This document shows positions 10,969 to 18,237 of a stretch of 64,000 bases of DNA, piece by piece. Within the stretch, counting starts at the first letter, position 1, and the number at the start of each line of letters is the position of its first letter. The DNA comes from an uncultured Aquimarina sp. (GTDB lineage: Bacteria; Bacteroidota; Bacteroidia; Flavobacteriales; Flavobacteriaceae). Location of the stretch: positions 1 through 64,000 of the forward strand of contig CANMML010000020.1 in NCBI GenBank assembly GCA_947499005.1, written 5' to 3'. Position numbers and translations under genes: made by a program. The notes beneath the pieces are model-generated. The model had not been told where the DNA came from and did not search any database. It saw only the letters and a list, made by a program, of their open reading frames with translations.

Positions 10969-11457
10969 ATGACGACAAACACACTTTATTTATCTCTTGG
11001 CAGTAATATAGAACCTAAAAAAGAGCACCTAGCAACTGCTATTGAATGTCTAAAAAATGAACTTGGTTCTATTATAGACATATCTTCTTTTTATGAAACT
11101 CCTGCCTGGGGGTTTGATAGTGATTCTTTTATCAATTTATGTTTATCTATTACTACTTTTAAAGACACCAAACAGTCCCTAAGCATTACACAACATATAG
11201 AAAAAACAATCGGTAGGATGCCTAAAAAAGGGAATGCCTATGAGGCCAGAAAAATTGATATCGATATCATTTATTCTAGTGAAGGTATTTTTCGATATCC
11301 CGAATTGAATGTTCCCCATCCTTTACTGCACCAACGTAATTTTGTATTAGTTCCTTTAACAGAAATTGCCCCTGATTATATACATCCCTTGCTTCATAAA
11401 TCGAATTTGGAATTGTTGGAAGCTTGTGAGGATGAAGGGAGAATTGTTAAATTATAG
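10969..11457 (+). CDS. folK: 2-amino-4-hydroxy-6-hydroxymethyldihydropteridine pyrophosphokinase (HPPK)
   Basis: This enzyme transfers pyrophosphate from ATP to 6-hydroxymethyl-dihydropterin in folate synthesis. The protein is 162 residues from the ATG at 10969. A TTG 15 bp upstream would add MIHIK and is less likely. Diagnostic segments are the start LYLSLGSNIEPKKEHL, the motif SSFYETPAWGFDSDSFINLCL, ARKIDIDIIY (the catalytic Asp pair) and the C-terminal VPHPLLHQRNFVLVPLTEI. It is a lone gene, divergent from the AsmA-family gene. An octamer tandem repeat starts 4 bp after its stop codon. Confidence 0.95.
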   Translation: MTTNTLYLSLGSNIEPKKEHLATAIECLKNELGSIIDISSFYETPAWGFDSDSFINLCLSITTFKDTKQSLSITQHIEKTIGRMPKKGNAYEARKIDIDIIYSSEGIFRYPELNVPHPLLHQRNFVLVPLTEIAPDYIHPLLHKSNLELLEACEDEGRIVKL

Positions 11458-11708
11458 GAGTTAAAGAAGTAAAGAAGTAAAGAAGTAAAGAAGTAAAGAA
11501 GTAAAGAAGTAAAGAAGTAAAGAAGTAGGCTTCGCTGCGCTCAGCCTTTATGACACGACACTATCCCGTAAAGTGTGTAAGTTTAAAATGGAGGGTTTGA
11601 CTTTTTTTGACACTATCTCACCAAGTGTGTAACGTATAGGTGATACCTCTTCTTTTATTCTAGTATTCTTTTATTCTTTACCTCCTCTATCTCCCTATAA
11701 CTACTCTA
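11458..11708. other. Repeat-rich gap between folK and the SpoU gene
   Basis: Apart from the octamer array, this gap holds a GGCTTCGCTGCGCTCAGCC segment and the phrase ACTATC-N6-AGTGTGTAA, which occurs twice (about 11560 and 11608). A T/C-rich tract follows. No coding signal is seen. Confidence 0.6.
11462..11525 (+). repeat. Eight perfect tandem copies of TAAAGAAG
   Basis: A 64-bp octanucleotide array starts four bases after the folK stop codon and runs into GGCTTCGCTGCGCTCAGCC, a sequence similar to other intergenic repeats in the window. It is non-coding. Perfect copies suggest recent slippage. Confidence 0.95.
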
Positions 11709-12245
11709 TTACCTCCTAATTTTTGAAAACAAATCCCACAACACAATCCCAGTACTTACCGAAATATTCAATGAATGTTTAGTTCCAATTTGAGGAATTT
11801 CGATCACGGTATCCGCTTCAGAAACCACATCTTGCTGTACTCCCTTTACTTCGTTTCCAAAAACTACAGCATAGCGCTGTTCTTTTTCAACCTTAAATTC
11901 ATCTAAAAACACCGATGCTTCTGCTTGTTCTATTGCTAAAACTTTAATCCCCTCTTCTTTTAGTTCTTCAACCAGTGCCAACGTATCTTCGACATGCTCC
12001 CATGCAACGGTGTCTGTTGAACCTAAAGCCGTCTTTTGAATATCTTTATGAGGTGGTGTTGCCGTGATCCCACACAGGTATATTTTCTCAATTAAAAAAG
12101 CATCCGAAGTACGAAAAACAGAACCTATATTATTTAAACTCCTAACATTATCCAATATAACGATCACTGGTGTTTTTTCTGATTCTTTGAATTCTGCTAC
12201 TGTCTTCCTAGGAAGTTCTGCGTTTTTTAGTTTTCGGTTTTTCAT
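11709..12245 (-). CDS. SpoU/TrmH-family RNA 2'-O-methyltransferase
   Basis: 178 residues. All three SPOUT-class motifs are present: motif 1 NNIGSVFRTSDAF (about 37-49), motif 2 VVFGNEVKGV (about 127-136) and motif 3 IPQIGTKHSLNISVSTGIVL (about 148-167). These form the knotted AdoMet site that methylates a ribose 2'-OH in tRNA or rRNA. There is no N-terminal RNA-binding extension, so it is the short form. The target (tRNA Gm18 or an rRNA ribose) cannot be decided from sequence. Confidence 0.9.
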   Translation of the reverse strand: MKNRKLKNAELPRKTVAEFKESEKTPVIVILDNVRSLNNIGSVFRTSDAFLIEKIYLCGITATPPHKDIQKTALGSTDTVAWEHVEDTLALVEELKEEGIKVLAIEQAEASVFLDEFKVEKEQRYAVVFGNEVKGVQQDVVSEADTVIEIPQIGTKHSLNISVSTGIVLWDLFSKIRR

Positions 12246-12256
12246 TATCAGCTTCG

Positions 12257-12377
12257 AGCTATCAGCTTCGAGCCATCGGCATCTAAAGCTTATTAATTTT
12301 TAAATCTAAATGTTTTGCAAAACTATGAAAACTATTAATTAAAAAAGCCCATAGCTGGTAGCTCGAGGCTGATAGCT
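12257..12377. repeat. Imperfect 24-bp inverted repeat, AGCTATCAGC(T/C)TCGAGC type
   Basis: The left arm (12257-12280) and right arm (12353-12377) are imperfect reverse complements. The left arm is preceded by a partial tandem copy (ATCAGCTTCGAGC). The vocabulary (AGCTATCAGC, GTTATCAGTTG) resembles the spacer repeats at 25711-25740, 49290-49353 and 62540-62620, so it looks like one dispersed intergenic family. Confidence 0.6.
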
Positions 12378-12469
12378 AAAAATGTGAATAAATTCAAAAT
12401 AACTCTGTAATAATATTCATTAATTCTACTCTATTTGTTCGCTAACTTAGTACCATTAAAATTGAAACA

Positions 12470-15106
12470 TTGGCTGCAAAAAAATCTTCTTCAAGTAAAG
12501 CAAAAAAGGTAACACCATTAATGAAGCAATACAATGCTATTAAGGCTAAGTACCCCGATGCCATGTTGCTTTTTAGAGTTGGAGACTTCTACGAAACTTT
12601 CGGAGGAGATGCCATTACTGCCGCTAATATTTTAAATATTGTATTGACAAAAAGAGGAAATGGTTCGGAATCTGAAACGGCGTTAGCTGGATTTCCTCAT
12701 CACTCTTTAAACACCTATCTCCCTAAGTTAGTAAAAGCAGGACAACGCGTTGCCATTTGTGATCAATTAGAAGACCCAAAACAAACCAAAACTATTGTAA
12801 AAAGAGGTGTTACAGAATTAATAACTCCGGGAATCTCACTTAACGACGAGGTGCTAAAAAGGAAGAGTAATAATTTCCTTTGTGCTATTCATTATGGTAA
12901 AAAGCAATTAGGAATTTCCTTTCTTGATATCTCTACGGGGGAGTTTTTAACAGCTCAAGGAGATTTAGCTTCCATTGATAAATTATTACAAAACTTTACA
13001 CCTAGCGAAATTCTTATTGCGAAACCTAATAAAAGTAAATTCAAAGAAGAATTGGGTGGACAATATTTGACTTTCTTTTTAGAGGATTGGGTTTTTCAAG
13101 AAGATTATGCTCAAGAAACACTTCATGATCATTTTAAAATTCCTTCCTTAAAAGGATTCGGAATCCAAGAATTACCTGAAGGAATTATTGCTGCAGGTGC
13201 TGCGATACATTACGTAAAATCTACGCAACATCATAATATCGAGCATATCAGTAAAATTCAACGCATTGTTGAAGATGAATATGTTTGGATGGATCGTTTT
13301 ACGGTTAGAAATCTAGAATTACATCAATCTACTAATATTGATGGAGTAACGCTTATAGATGTTATTGACCATACACAATCGGCTATGGGAGGCCGTATGC
13401 TAAAACGTTGGTTGGCGCTACCGCTGAAAAACAGAGAGCGTATTGAAATGCGCCATGAGGTAGTCGATTACTTTATTCAAGAAGGAGAAATTCATAGTGA
13501 GGTTAAACAACATATTGGTCGCATATCTGATATCGAACGTCTAGTTTCTAAACTAGCTACTGGTAAAATTGCCCCTCGTGAGGTGAATCAGCTTAAAAAC
13601 TCTCTCGATGCTATTGCTCCTATAAAAACTGTTCTAGAGAAAAGCAGCTTATCTGCTGTTCAGAAAATGGGTGATGCGCTGCATGATTGTGAATTATTGC
13701 GTCAAAAAATTGTTACAACACTAGACGAAGAAGCACCTGTTAATATTTTAAAAGGAAAAACAATTGCCGATGGAGTTCATTCTGAATTAGATGAATTACG
13801 CCAATTGGCTTTTTCGGGGAAAGATTACCTCGATAATATGTTGGCTCGTGAGTCTGAAACAACGGGTATTACAAGCCTAAAAATTGCTTCCAACAATGTA
13901 TTTGGGTACTATATAGAAGTTAGAAATACACATCGAGACAAGGTTCCAGAACATTGGATTCGTAAACAGACTTTGGTAAATGCTGAACGCTATATTACAG
14001 AGGAACTAAAAGAATATGAAGCAAAAATATTAGGAGCTGAAGAAAAAATAACAGCACTTGAACAGCAATTATTTCAAGAATTACTGGCTTGGATGCATAG
14101 TTATATCCAAATCATTCAATCGAATGGAATTATTGTTGGCCAACTAGATTGTTTATGTGGTTTTGCGACTTTGGCTACAGCACAAAATTATGTCCGCCCT
14201 CAATTTACTGACGGAAATTCTTTAAAGATTACTAATGGAAGACACCCTGTTATTGAAAAACAACTTCCTGCAGGAGAAAGTTATATTACCAATGATGTAT
14301 ATCTAGATCGCGAACAACAACAAATTATTATGATTACTGGGCCTAATATGTCTGGTAAATCGGCCATTCTTCGCCAAACAGCATTAATTGTACTCTTAGG
14401 ACAAATAGGCTGCTTCGTCCCTGCGGAAAATGTCGAAATGGGGATCGTTGATAAAATTTTCACTCGTGTTGGTGCTAGTGATAATATCTCTATGGGAGAA
14501 TCTACTTTTATGGTAGAAATGAATGAGACTGCTAGTATCTTAAATAACTTGTCGGAAAATAGCCTTATTCTTTTAGATGAAATCGGTCGGGGAACAAGTA
14601 CTTATGATGGTATCTCTATCGCTTGGGCGATTAGTCAATACTTACATGAACACCCAACAAAACCAAAAACGTTATTTGCTACACATTATCATGAGCTCAA
14701 CGAAATGTGCGAAATTTTTGATCGCATCAAGAATTTTAATGTTGCTGTAAAAGAAATTAAAGACAATGTCCTTTTTTTAAGAAAGCTACAACCAGGAGGA
14801 AGTCAACATAGTTTTGGAATTCACGTAGCAAAAATGGCTGGTATGCCTCAGCATGTGATCAAAAATGCTCAAAAAATGTTAAAGCAATTAGAGAAAACAA
14901 CGCACCATGATCATGTAAGCTCTACTATTAAAGAAAATAGTGAACAAGAAATGCAATTGAGTTTTTTCAATTTAGATGATCCTTTACTAGAAGAAATTAA
15001 AAACGAAATCATCGATTTGGACATTAATACCCTCACTCCTGTGGAGGCATTAATGAAATTGAATGAAATAAAGCGTTTGCTAACTCCAAAAAAACAGGAA
15101 GTTTAG
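12470..15106 (+). CDS. mutS: DNA mismatch repair protein MutS
   Basis: MutS recognises mismatches and is an ATPase that recruits the repair machinery. At 878 residues it has full MutS1 length. The mismatch-reading Phe-X-Glu is at residues 40-42 in FRVGDFYETFG. The core and clamp regions follow, then Walker A GPNMSGKS at about 624-631 and Walker B/signature DEIGRGTSTYDG at about 703-714. ATHYHEL and a C-terminal helical tail follow. The start is a TTG at 12470. The only in-frame ATG nearby (codon 18) would remove the conserved KKVTPL segment, so TTG is preferred. It stands alone upstream of the tRNA cluster. Confidence 0.96.
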   Translation: MAAKKSSSSKAKKVTPLMKQYNAIKAKYPDAMLLFRVGDFYETFGGDAITAANILNIVLTKRGNGSESETALAGFPHHSLNTYLPKLVKAGQRVAICDQLEDPKQTKTIVKRGVTELITPGISLNDEVLKRKSNNFLCAIHYGKKQLGISFLDISTGEFLTAQGDLASIDKLLQNFTPSEILIAKPNKSKFKEELGGQYLTFFLEDWVFQEDYAQETLHDHFKIPSLKGFGIQELPEGIIAAGAAIHYVKSTQHHNIEHISKIQRIVEDEYVWMDRFTVRNLELHQSTNIDGVTLIDVIDHTQSAMGGRMLKRWLALPLKNRERIEMRHEVVDYFIQEGEIHSEVKQHIGRISDIERLVSKLATGKIAPREVNQLKNSLDAIAPIKTVLEKSSLSAVQKMGDALHDCELLRQKIVTTLDEEAPVNILKGKTIADGVHSELDELRQLAFSGKDYLDNMLARESETTGITSLKIASNNVFGYYIEVRNTHRDKVPEHWIRKQTLVNAERYITEELKEYEAKILGAEEKITALEQQLFQELLAWMHSYIQIIQSNGIIVGQLDCLCGFATLATAQNYVRPQFTDGNSLKITNGRHPVIEKQLPAGESYITNDVYLDREQQQIIMITGPNMSGKSAILRQTALIVLLGQIGCFVPAENVEMGIVDKIFTRVGASDNISMGESTFMVEMNETASILNNLSENSLILLDEIGRGTSTYDGISIAWAISQYLHEHPTKPKTLFATHYHELNEMCEIFDRIKNFNVAVKEIKDNVLFLRKLQPGGSQHSFGIHVAKMAGMPQHVIKNAQKMLKQLEKTTHHDHVSSTIKENSEQEMQLSFFNLDDPLLEEIKNEIIDLDINTLTPVEALMKLNEIKRLLTPKKQEV

Positions 15107-15155
15107 ACCAGCCAAGGAAAATTTCACTTTGGTGTATTTTTTTTCTTTTTAATTC

Positions 15156-15185
15156 TTGTCAAATAAAATAAAGGTTGTAAATTTG
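15156..15185 (+). promoter_or_regulatory. Bacteroidota sigma-A promoter for the tRNA cluster
   Basis: TTG at 15156-15158 is separated by exactly 19 nt from TAAATTTG at 15178-15185, a full match to TTG-N19-TAnnTTTG. Transcription would begin near 15191-15193, about 35 bp before the tRNA-Gly gene. Confidence 0.8.
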
Positions 15186-15226
15186 CACCCGCACAACGCA
15201 TAAACGTTGTGAAGTTCTTTAAAATT

Positions 15227-15298
15227 GCGAAAGTAGCTCAGGGGTAGAGCATCACCTTGCCAAGGTGGGGGTCGCGGGTTCAAATCCCGTCTTTCGCT
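15227..15298 (+). tRNA. tRNA-Gly (anticodon GCC)
   Basis: 72 nt. The acceptor strand GCGAAAG (15227-15233) pairs with CTTTCGC (15291-15297), with U as discriminator. The anticodon arm CACCTTGCCAAGGTG has GCC in the loop. The T-arm GCGGGTTCAAATCCCGT is complete. CCA is not encoded. It is the first gene after the tRNA promoter. Confidence 0.95.
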
Positions 15299-15326
15299 CT
15301 GAGAAACTTCTTATATAATATTGTCC

Positions 15327-15370
15327 GCTCAGGTGGTGATTCCGATAACTATTGGAATGACACACACGAG
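15327..15370 (+). pseudogene. Decayed tRNA-Leu 5' fragment with palindrome insert, copy 1
   Basis: GCTCAGGTGGTG resembles the first 12 bases of the neighbouring tRNA-Leu. It is followed by the imperfect palindrome at 15339-15358 (ATTCCGATAACTATTGGAAT) and then GACACACACGAG, similar to the tRNA D-arm. No anticodon arm remains. Confidence 0.65.
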
Positions 15371-15383
15371 TAAATATATCCAC

Positions 15384-15467
15384 GCTCGGGTGGTGGAATT
15401 GGTAGACACGTTGGACTTAAAATCCAATGTCCATTAGGACGTACGGGTTCAAGTCCCGTCCCGAGTA
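15384..15467 (+). tRNA. tRNA-Leu (anticodon TAA), copy 1
   Basis: 84 nt, class II tRNA with a long variable arm. The acceptor GCTCGGG pairs with CCCGAGT (one G-U pair). The anticodon stem TTGGA/TCCAA carries loop CTTAAAA, giving UAA. The variable arm is GTCCATTAGGACGT and the T-arm is ACGGGTTCAAGTCCCGT. No CCA is encoded. It is identical to the copy at 15674-15757. Confidence 0.95.
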
Positions 15468-15473
15468 CAAAAG

Positions 15474-15504
15474 CCTTGCAAACTCACGTTTGTAAGGTTT
15501 TTTA
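15474..15504 (+). terminator. Rho-independent terminator after tRNA-Leu copy 1
   Basis: The stem CCTTGCAAAC / GTTTGTAAGG (one G-U pair) has loop TCAC and is followed by a run of six T. Confidence 0.85.
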
Positions 15505-15550
15505 TTTCTCAAGTTACAATATTATATAGTGGTTATTCTTTCTAAAAAAT

Positions 15551-15593
15551 ATCCACACTTGTGTGATTGTTTCGATAATTATAGAAACGACAT
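15551..15593 (+). pseudogene. Strongly decayed tRNA-Leu 5' fragment with palindrome insert, copy 2
   Basis: This stretch follows the same plan as copies 1 and 3 (ATCCAC leader, G/T-rich block, palindrome, GACA) but is more diverged. The palindrome remnant is GTTTCGATAATTATAGAAAC at 15569-15588. Confidence 0.45.
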
Positions 15594-15613
15594 ATAAGTA
15601 ATAAAACATCCAC

Positions 15614-15654
15614 GCTCGGGTGGTGGTTCCGATAGCTATCGGAATGGTAGACAC
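15614..15654 (+). pseudogene. tRNA-Leu 5' fragment split by an 18-bp palindrome, copy 3
   Basis: Bases 15614-15626 (GCTCGGGTGGTGG) are identical to the first 13 bases of tRNA-Leu. The perfect palindrome TTCCGATAGCTATCGGAA follows at 15627-15644, and TGGTAGACAC at 15645-15654 resumes the tRNA D-arm. The rest of the tRNA is missing. Confidence 0.8.
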
Positions 15655-15673
15655 AAATAGAGCTAAACATCCT

Positions 15674-15757
15674 GCTCGGGTGGTGGAATTGGTAGACACG
15701 TTGGACTTAAAATCCAATGTCCATTAGGACGTACGGGTTCAAGTCCCGTCCCGAGTA
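15674..15757 (+). tRNA. tRNA-Leu (anticodon TAA), copy 2
   Basis: 84 nt and identical to the copy 290 bp upstream, with the same acceptor, UAA anticodon, long variable arm and T-arm. It is followed by its own terminator and then the GIY-YIG gene. Confidence 0.95.
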
Positions 15758-15760
15758 CTA

Positions 15761-15794
15761 AAGCCTTGTAAACATAGTTTACGAGGCTTTTTTT
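15761..15794 (+). terminator. Rho-independent terminator after tRNA-Leu copy 2
   Basis: The stem AAGCCTTGTAAAC (15761-15773) pairs with GTTTACGAGGCTT (15777-15789; one G-U pair) over a 3-nt loop, followed by a T-run to 15794. It is similar to the terminator of copy 1. Confidence 0.88.
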
Positions 15795-15811
15795 ATGAAT
15801 TAAAATTTATA

Positions 15812-16195
15812 ATGGCCGTATTCTATATTCTTTACTCTAATCAAGTTGATAAATTCTACATTGGTAGTTGCTTAGACTTTGAGTCTAGATTCAAACAACA
15901 CTTAACACAGGAATTTGAAAAAGCTTTTACAAAAAGAGCTGATGATTGGAAATGCATATTGAATATAAAAAACTTAGAATACGATCAAGCTAGAAGTATT
16001 GAAAAACACGTCAAGAAAATGAAAAGTCGTAAATACATCCAAAATCTAGTTTCATATCCTGAAATGCAGCAAAAACTCATCAAAAAACACAAAACGGGTT
16101 CATCCCGAGTACAAAACCTTCTTAATCTTATGATTTTGAAGTTTTTTTTGTTTAATAAAAATGAAAAACGTTTACTTACAATACTCTACGAGTAA
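15812..16195 (+). CDS. GIY-YIG nuclease-family protein next to tRNA-Leu
   Basis: 127 residues. The N-terminal 90 residues form a single GIY-YIG domain: VFYILYSNQVDKFYIGSC (3-20), FESRFKQHL with the catalytic-position Arg, and a helix ending SIEKHVKKMKSRKYI. Such small URI-type proteins are common in Bacteroidota and their substrate is unknown. From about codon 95 the frame runs through a tRNA-Leu 3' remnant (16094-16120), a decayed terminator and the 3' end of the convergent gene at 16176. The last 30 or so residues are therefore probably acquired read-through rather than native domain. There is no operon partner. Association with tRNA suggests a mobile or homing origin (inference). Confidence 0.85.
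   Translation: MAVFYILYSNQVDKFYIGSCLDFESRFKQHLTQEFEKAFTKRADDWKCILNIKNLEYDQARSIEKHVKKMKSRKYIQNLVSYPEMQQKLIKKHKTGSSRVQNLLNLMILKFFLFNKNEKRLLTILYE
16094..16120 (+). pseudogene. tRNA-Leu 3'-end remnant inside the GIY-YIG frame
   Basis: ACGGGTTCA joined to TCCCGAGTACAAAA matches the T-arm, acceptor and downstream bases of the two tRNA-Leu genes with about 7 nt missing (the 3' strand of the T-stem). It is followed by CCTTC...GAAGTTTTTTTT, a weakened version of the tRNA terminators. Confidence 0.8.
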
Positions 16196-17558
16196 TTCGA
16201 CCATCAAAACCAGCAGCATATAGGTTTTCTTTTAATATTAAAACATCTTGCACGAAATTATCAGCTTCAATTAAAGTCTTAATGGATCGCATTTTATAAT
16301 CATAGCTACGCACAGTATTATCTTCACTTGCTGTAATTATTAAATTTTTATATGCTTTAATAGAACGAATAATATCATTATGGATTTTGACAATATTATG
16401 TCTTTCTTGCTTTAAATCTAATTCAATTAAATTCCCGCATTTAGCTCCCACAAAAACTATTTGATTTGACTTTACACAGAGACTAAAAAGAGGAGAATCA
16501 TATGAATAGATAAGCTCTAATTTCTCTGTTTCCAGCTTAACTACTTTAACTGTGCCATCTTCACTACAAGAAATTACAGTATCGTCATCTAAAGCCTTCA
16601 CATCCCAAATCCAGTTGTTATGTACCTTTAATTCTCTTTCAACCTGAAATGATGATTCATTTAACACATAAATATTCCCAGTAGTGCCACCTACAACTAA
16701 CTTATCGTTATTTAATTTAACCATAGACAGCATCATTTCATCAAAACTCTTAGAAAGAAGGGTTTCTCCTTTCAAATTCCATTTTTTAATTGTGAAATCT
16801 CTCGAGCAAGAAATAAATGAATCGTTTCCTAAGGCTGTCATTTTAAGCACTGATTTAGAATGGACCTTAATACAACTTTGCAACTCAAGCTTTTCATTCC
16901 ATAATTTAATCTTCGTATCTCTACCCGAACTAAGAAACTGATTTTTATTGATGTCTAGCAAATTCCAGATATAACCATCATGATGCATTTGCTTTTCAAA
17001 GTTTCTATCTACGATAATATCCGATCGTAAAATGTACTTAACACCATTTTGCACAGCAGCTCCTTCATGCCATATCTGATGGCTAAAAATGATCAATTTT
17101 CCTTTTTGGGGAGTTATACTTTTCACAGAGCTTGAATACTTCGAAGTATAAAATTTTGTTTCCCCTTTTTCAAAATCCTCTGCCCCATTTAAATAAAGCA
17201 GAAAAGTATATTTCGACTCTTGTGTTTCATTAGGATAATAAACTCCATCTTGATGAATAGAAAACATTTGCTTTTCTTGATACCTACACAACCTCATCTT
17301 TTCGTTCAAAGATTTAAACGCTTCAATTACTTCATTTTCTTCAGCTTTGTAAGCTGATAATTTTTCAAATAGATATGTACTTAAAGATTCATTATTTTCA
17401 ACCAACCTATCATTATTTCGATAATACGCTGGATAATGGGTTTGTGCTTTATTAAAATTATTTTTTCTTGGTTCTAGTATAACATTCACCTCTTCCTCAC
17501 TTAGGAAATCATCAAATTCAAGTATAGTAAAGTTATTTACATAAGATATCTTACACAT
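16176..17558 (-). CDS. 2-oxoglutarate/Fe(II) oxygenase fused to a WD40 beta-propeller
   Basis: 460 residues. Residues 1-185 match the prolyl-4-hydroxylase-type 2OG-Fe(II) dioxygenase fold. The iron-binding H102-x-D104 is in FSIHQDGVYYPNE, the distal His is H164 in IFSHQIWHEGAAV, and the 2OG-binding Arg is R178 in KYILRSD. Residues about 195-460 form a WD40-like propeller of six or seven blades (FLSSGRDTKIKLWN, FISCSRDFTIKKWN, VISCSEDGTVKVV, ITASEDNTVRSYD). No signal peptide is seen, so it should be cytoplasmic. The likely activity is hydroxylation of a protein or nucleic-acid target chosen by the propeller (inference). It lies 3 bp after the HD gene, so the two are almost certainly co-transcribed. 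Confidence 0.85.
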   Translation of the reverse strand: MCKISYVNNFTILEFDDFLSEEEVNVILEPRKNNFNKAQTHYPAYYRNNDRLVENNESLSTYLFEKLSAYKAEENEVIEAFKSLNEKMRLCRYQEKQMFSIHQDGVYYPNETQESKYTFLLYLNGAEDFEKGETKFYTSKYSSSVKSITPQKGKLIIFSHQIWHEGAAVQNGVKYILRSDIIVDRNFEKQMHHDGYIWNLLDINKNQFLSSGRDTKIKLWNEKLELQSCIKVHSKSVLKMTALGNDSFISCSRDFTIKKWNLKGETLLSKSFDEMMLSMVKLNNDKLVVGGTTGNIYVLNESSFQVERELKVHNNWIWDVKALDDDTVISCSEDGTVKVVKLETEKLELIYSYDSPLFSLCVKSNQIVFVGAKCGNLIELDLKQERHNIVKIHNDIIRSIKAYKNLIITASEDNTVRSYDYKMRSIKTLIEADNFVQDVLILKENLYAAGFDGRITRRVL

Positions 17559-17561
17559 AAT

Positions 17562-18185
17562 TCATAGGGTATTTAATTCTGTTCGTAGGTTTCTTCTGGC
17601 AGTAATCTCGTATTGTGAATAATAGCTATCTGTCACGAAAATCTTTGGTCTAGATAATAGCTTATTTAAAAACTGTTTTCGTCCTATACGATACATACTA
17701 TTGGGGAGATAACTATATTCAAGCCTTATTTTGTTAGAGTATTCTTTATACTTTTTTGACACTGCTCCTAAAATGGATAAATCCATATCATTAAATAGAT
17801 TTGATATATAATCGCTACTATCGTTATGATATTTAGTATTCTCAATCAACTGAACAACCTGTTTCGTAGTATTTTCTGAAACTTCCAGCTTTAACAACCA
17901 AGATTTTGCCAATAAGGCACTCTTCAATTCATTATCTTTTCTTGTAGCATTATAGACTATATCATGAAAGAATGCAGTATAACTTAACAATTGCCTTTCC
18001 TCTACTTTTAAAAGTTCGGTATCTCTAATTTGGTACATCAAATCGAGAATGTGTTCCAATGTATGATAATACCTATCTGTAGATGAATAGTGCTCATACA
18101 CCGCAAAAAAGCACTCTTCTACGATTAATGAATTGTTGTAAGAATTTAATGCTCTCCAAATAGAATATAGTTCCTTGTTTTCCAT
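17562..18185 (-). CDS. HD-superfamily predicted metal-dependent phosphohydrolase (COG4339 type)
   Basis: 207 residues. The HD signature is complete: His in RYYHTLEHILDLM (H41), the HD pair H74-D75 in FFHDIVYN, and a later Asp in NDMDLSILG (about 133-135). This family contains small uncharacterised phosphohydrolases. The substrate is unknown, with nucleotides a common guess. The stop lies 3 bp before the ATG of the oxygenase-WD40 gene, and the start is 52 bp after the Crp/Fnr gene, suggesting a three-gene minus-strand unit. Confidence 0.85.
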   Translation of the reverse strand: MENKELYSIWRALNSYNNSLIVEECFFAVYEHYSSTDRYYHTLEHILDLMYQIRDTELLKVEERQLLSYTAFFHDIVYNATRKDNELKSALLAKSWLLKLEVSENTTKQVVQLIENTKYHNDSSDYISNLFNDMDLSILGAVSKKYKEYSNKIRLEYSYLPNSMYRIGRKQFLNKLLSRPKIFVTDSYYSQYEITARRNLRTELNTL

Positions 18186-18237
18186 ACCTCAAAGGTGAGG
18201 TGATGTAACCATGTAGACATTGATGTATGATAAGATT

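Noticed and set aside
11462..11525. Possible CRISPR array from regular octamer repeats
   Set aside because: The repeats are contiguous with no spacers and no cas genes are present. It is a microsatellite.
15112..15140. Weak hairpin plus T-run as the mutS terminator
   Set aside because: The stem is only 4-5 bp (CCAAG/CTTTGG) and cannot be told from chance.
15514..15717. Minus-strand 67-codon frame across the tRNA-Leu spacers
   Set aside because: It is antisense to an intact tRNA and its fragments and has no recognisable protein signature.
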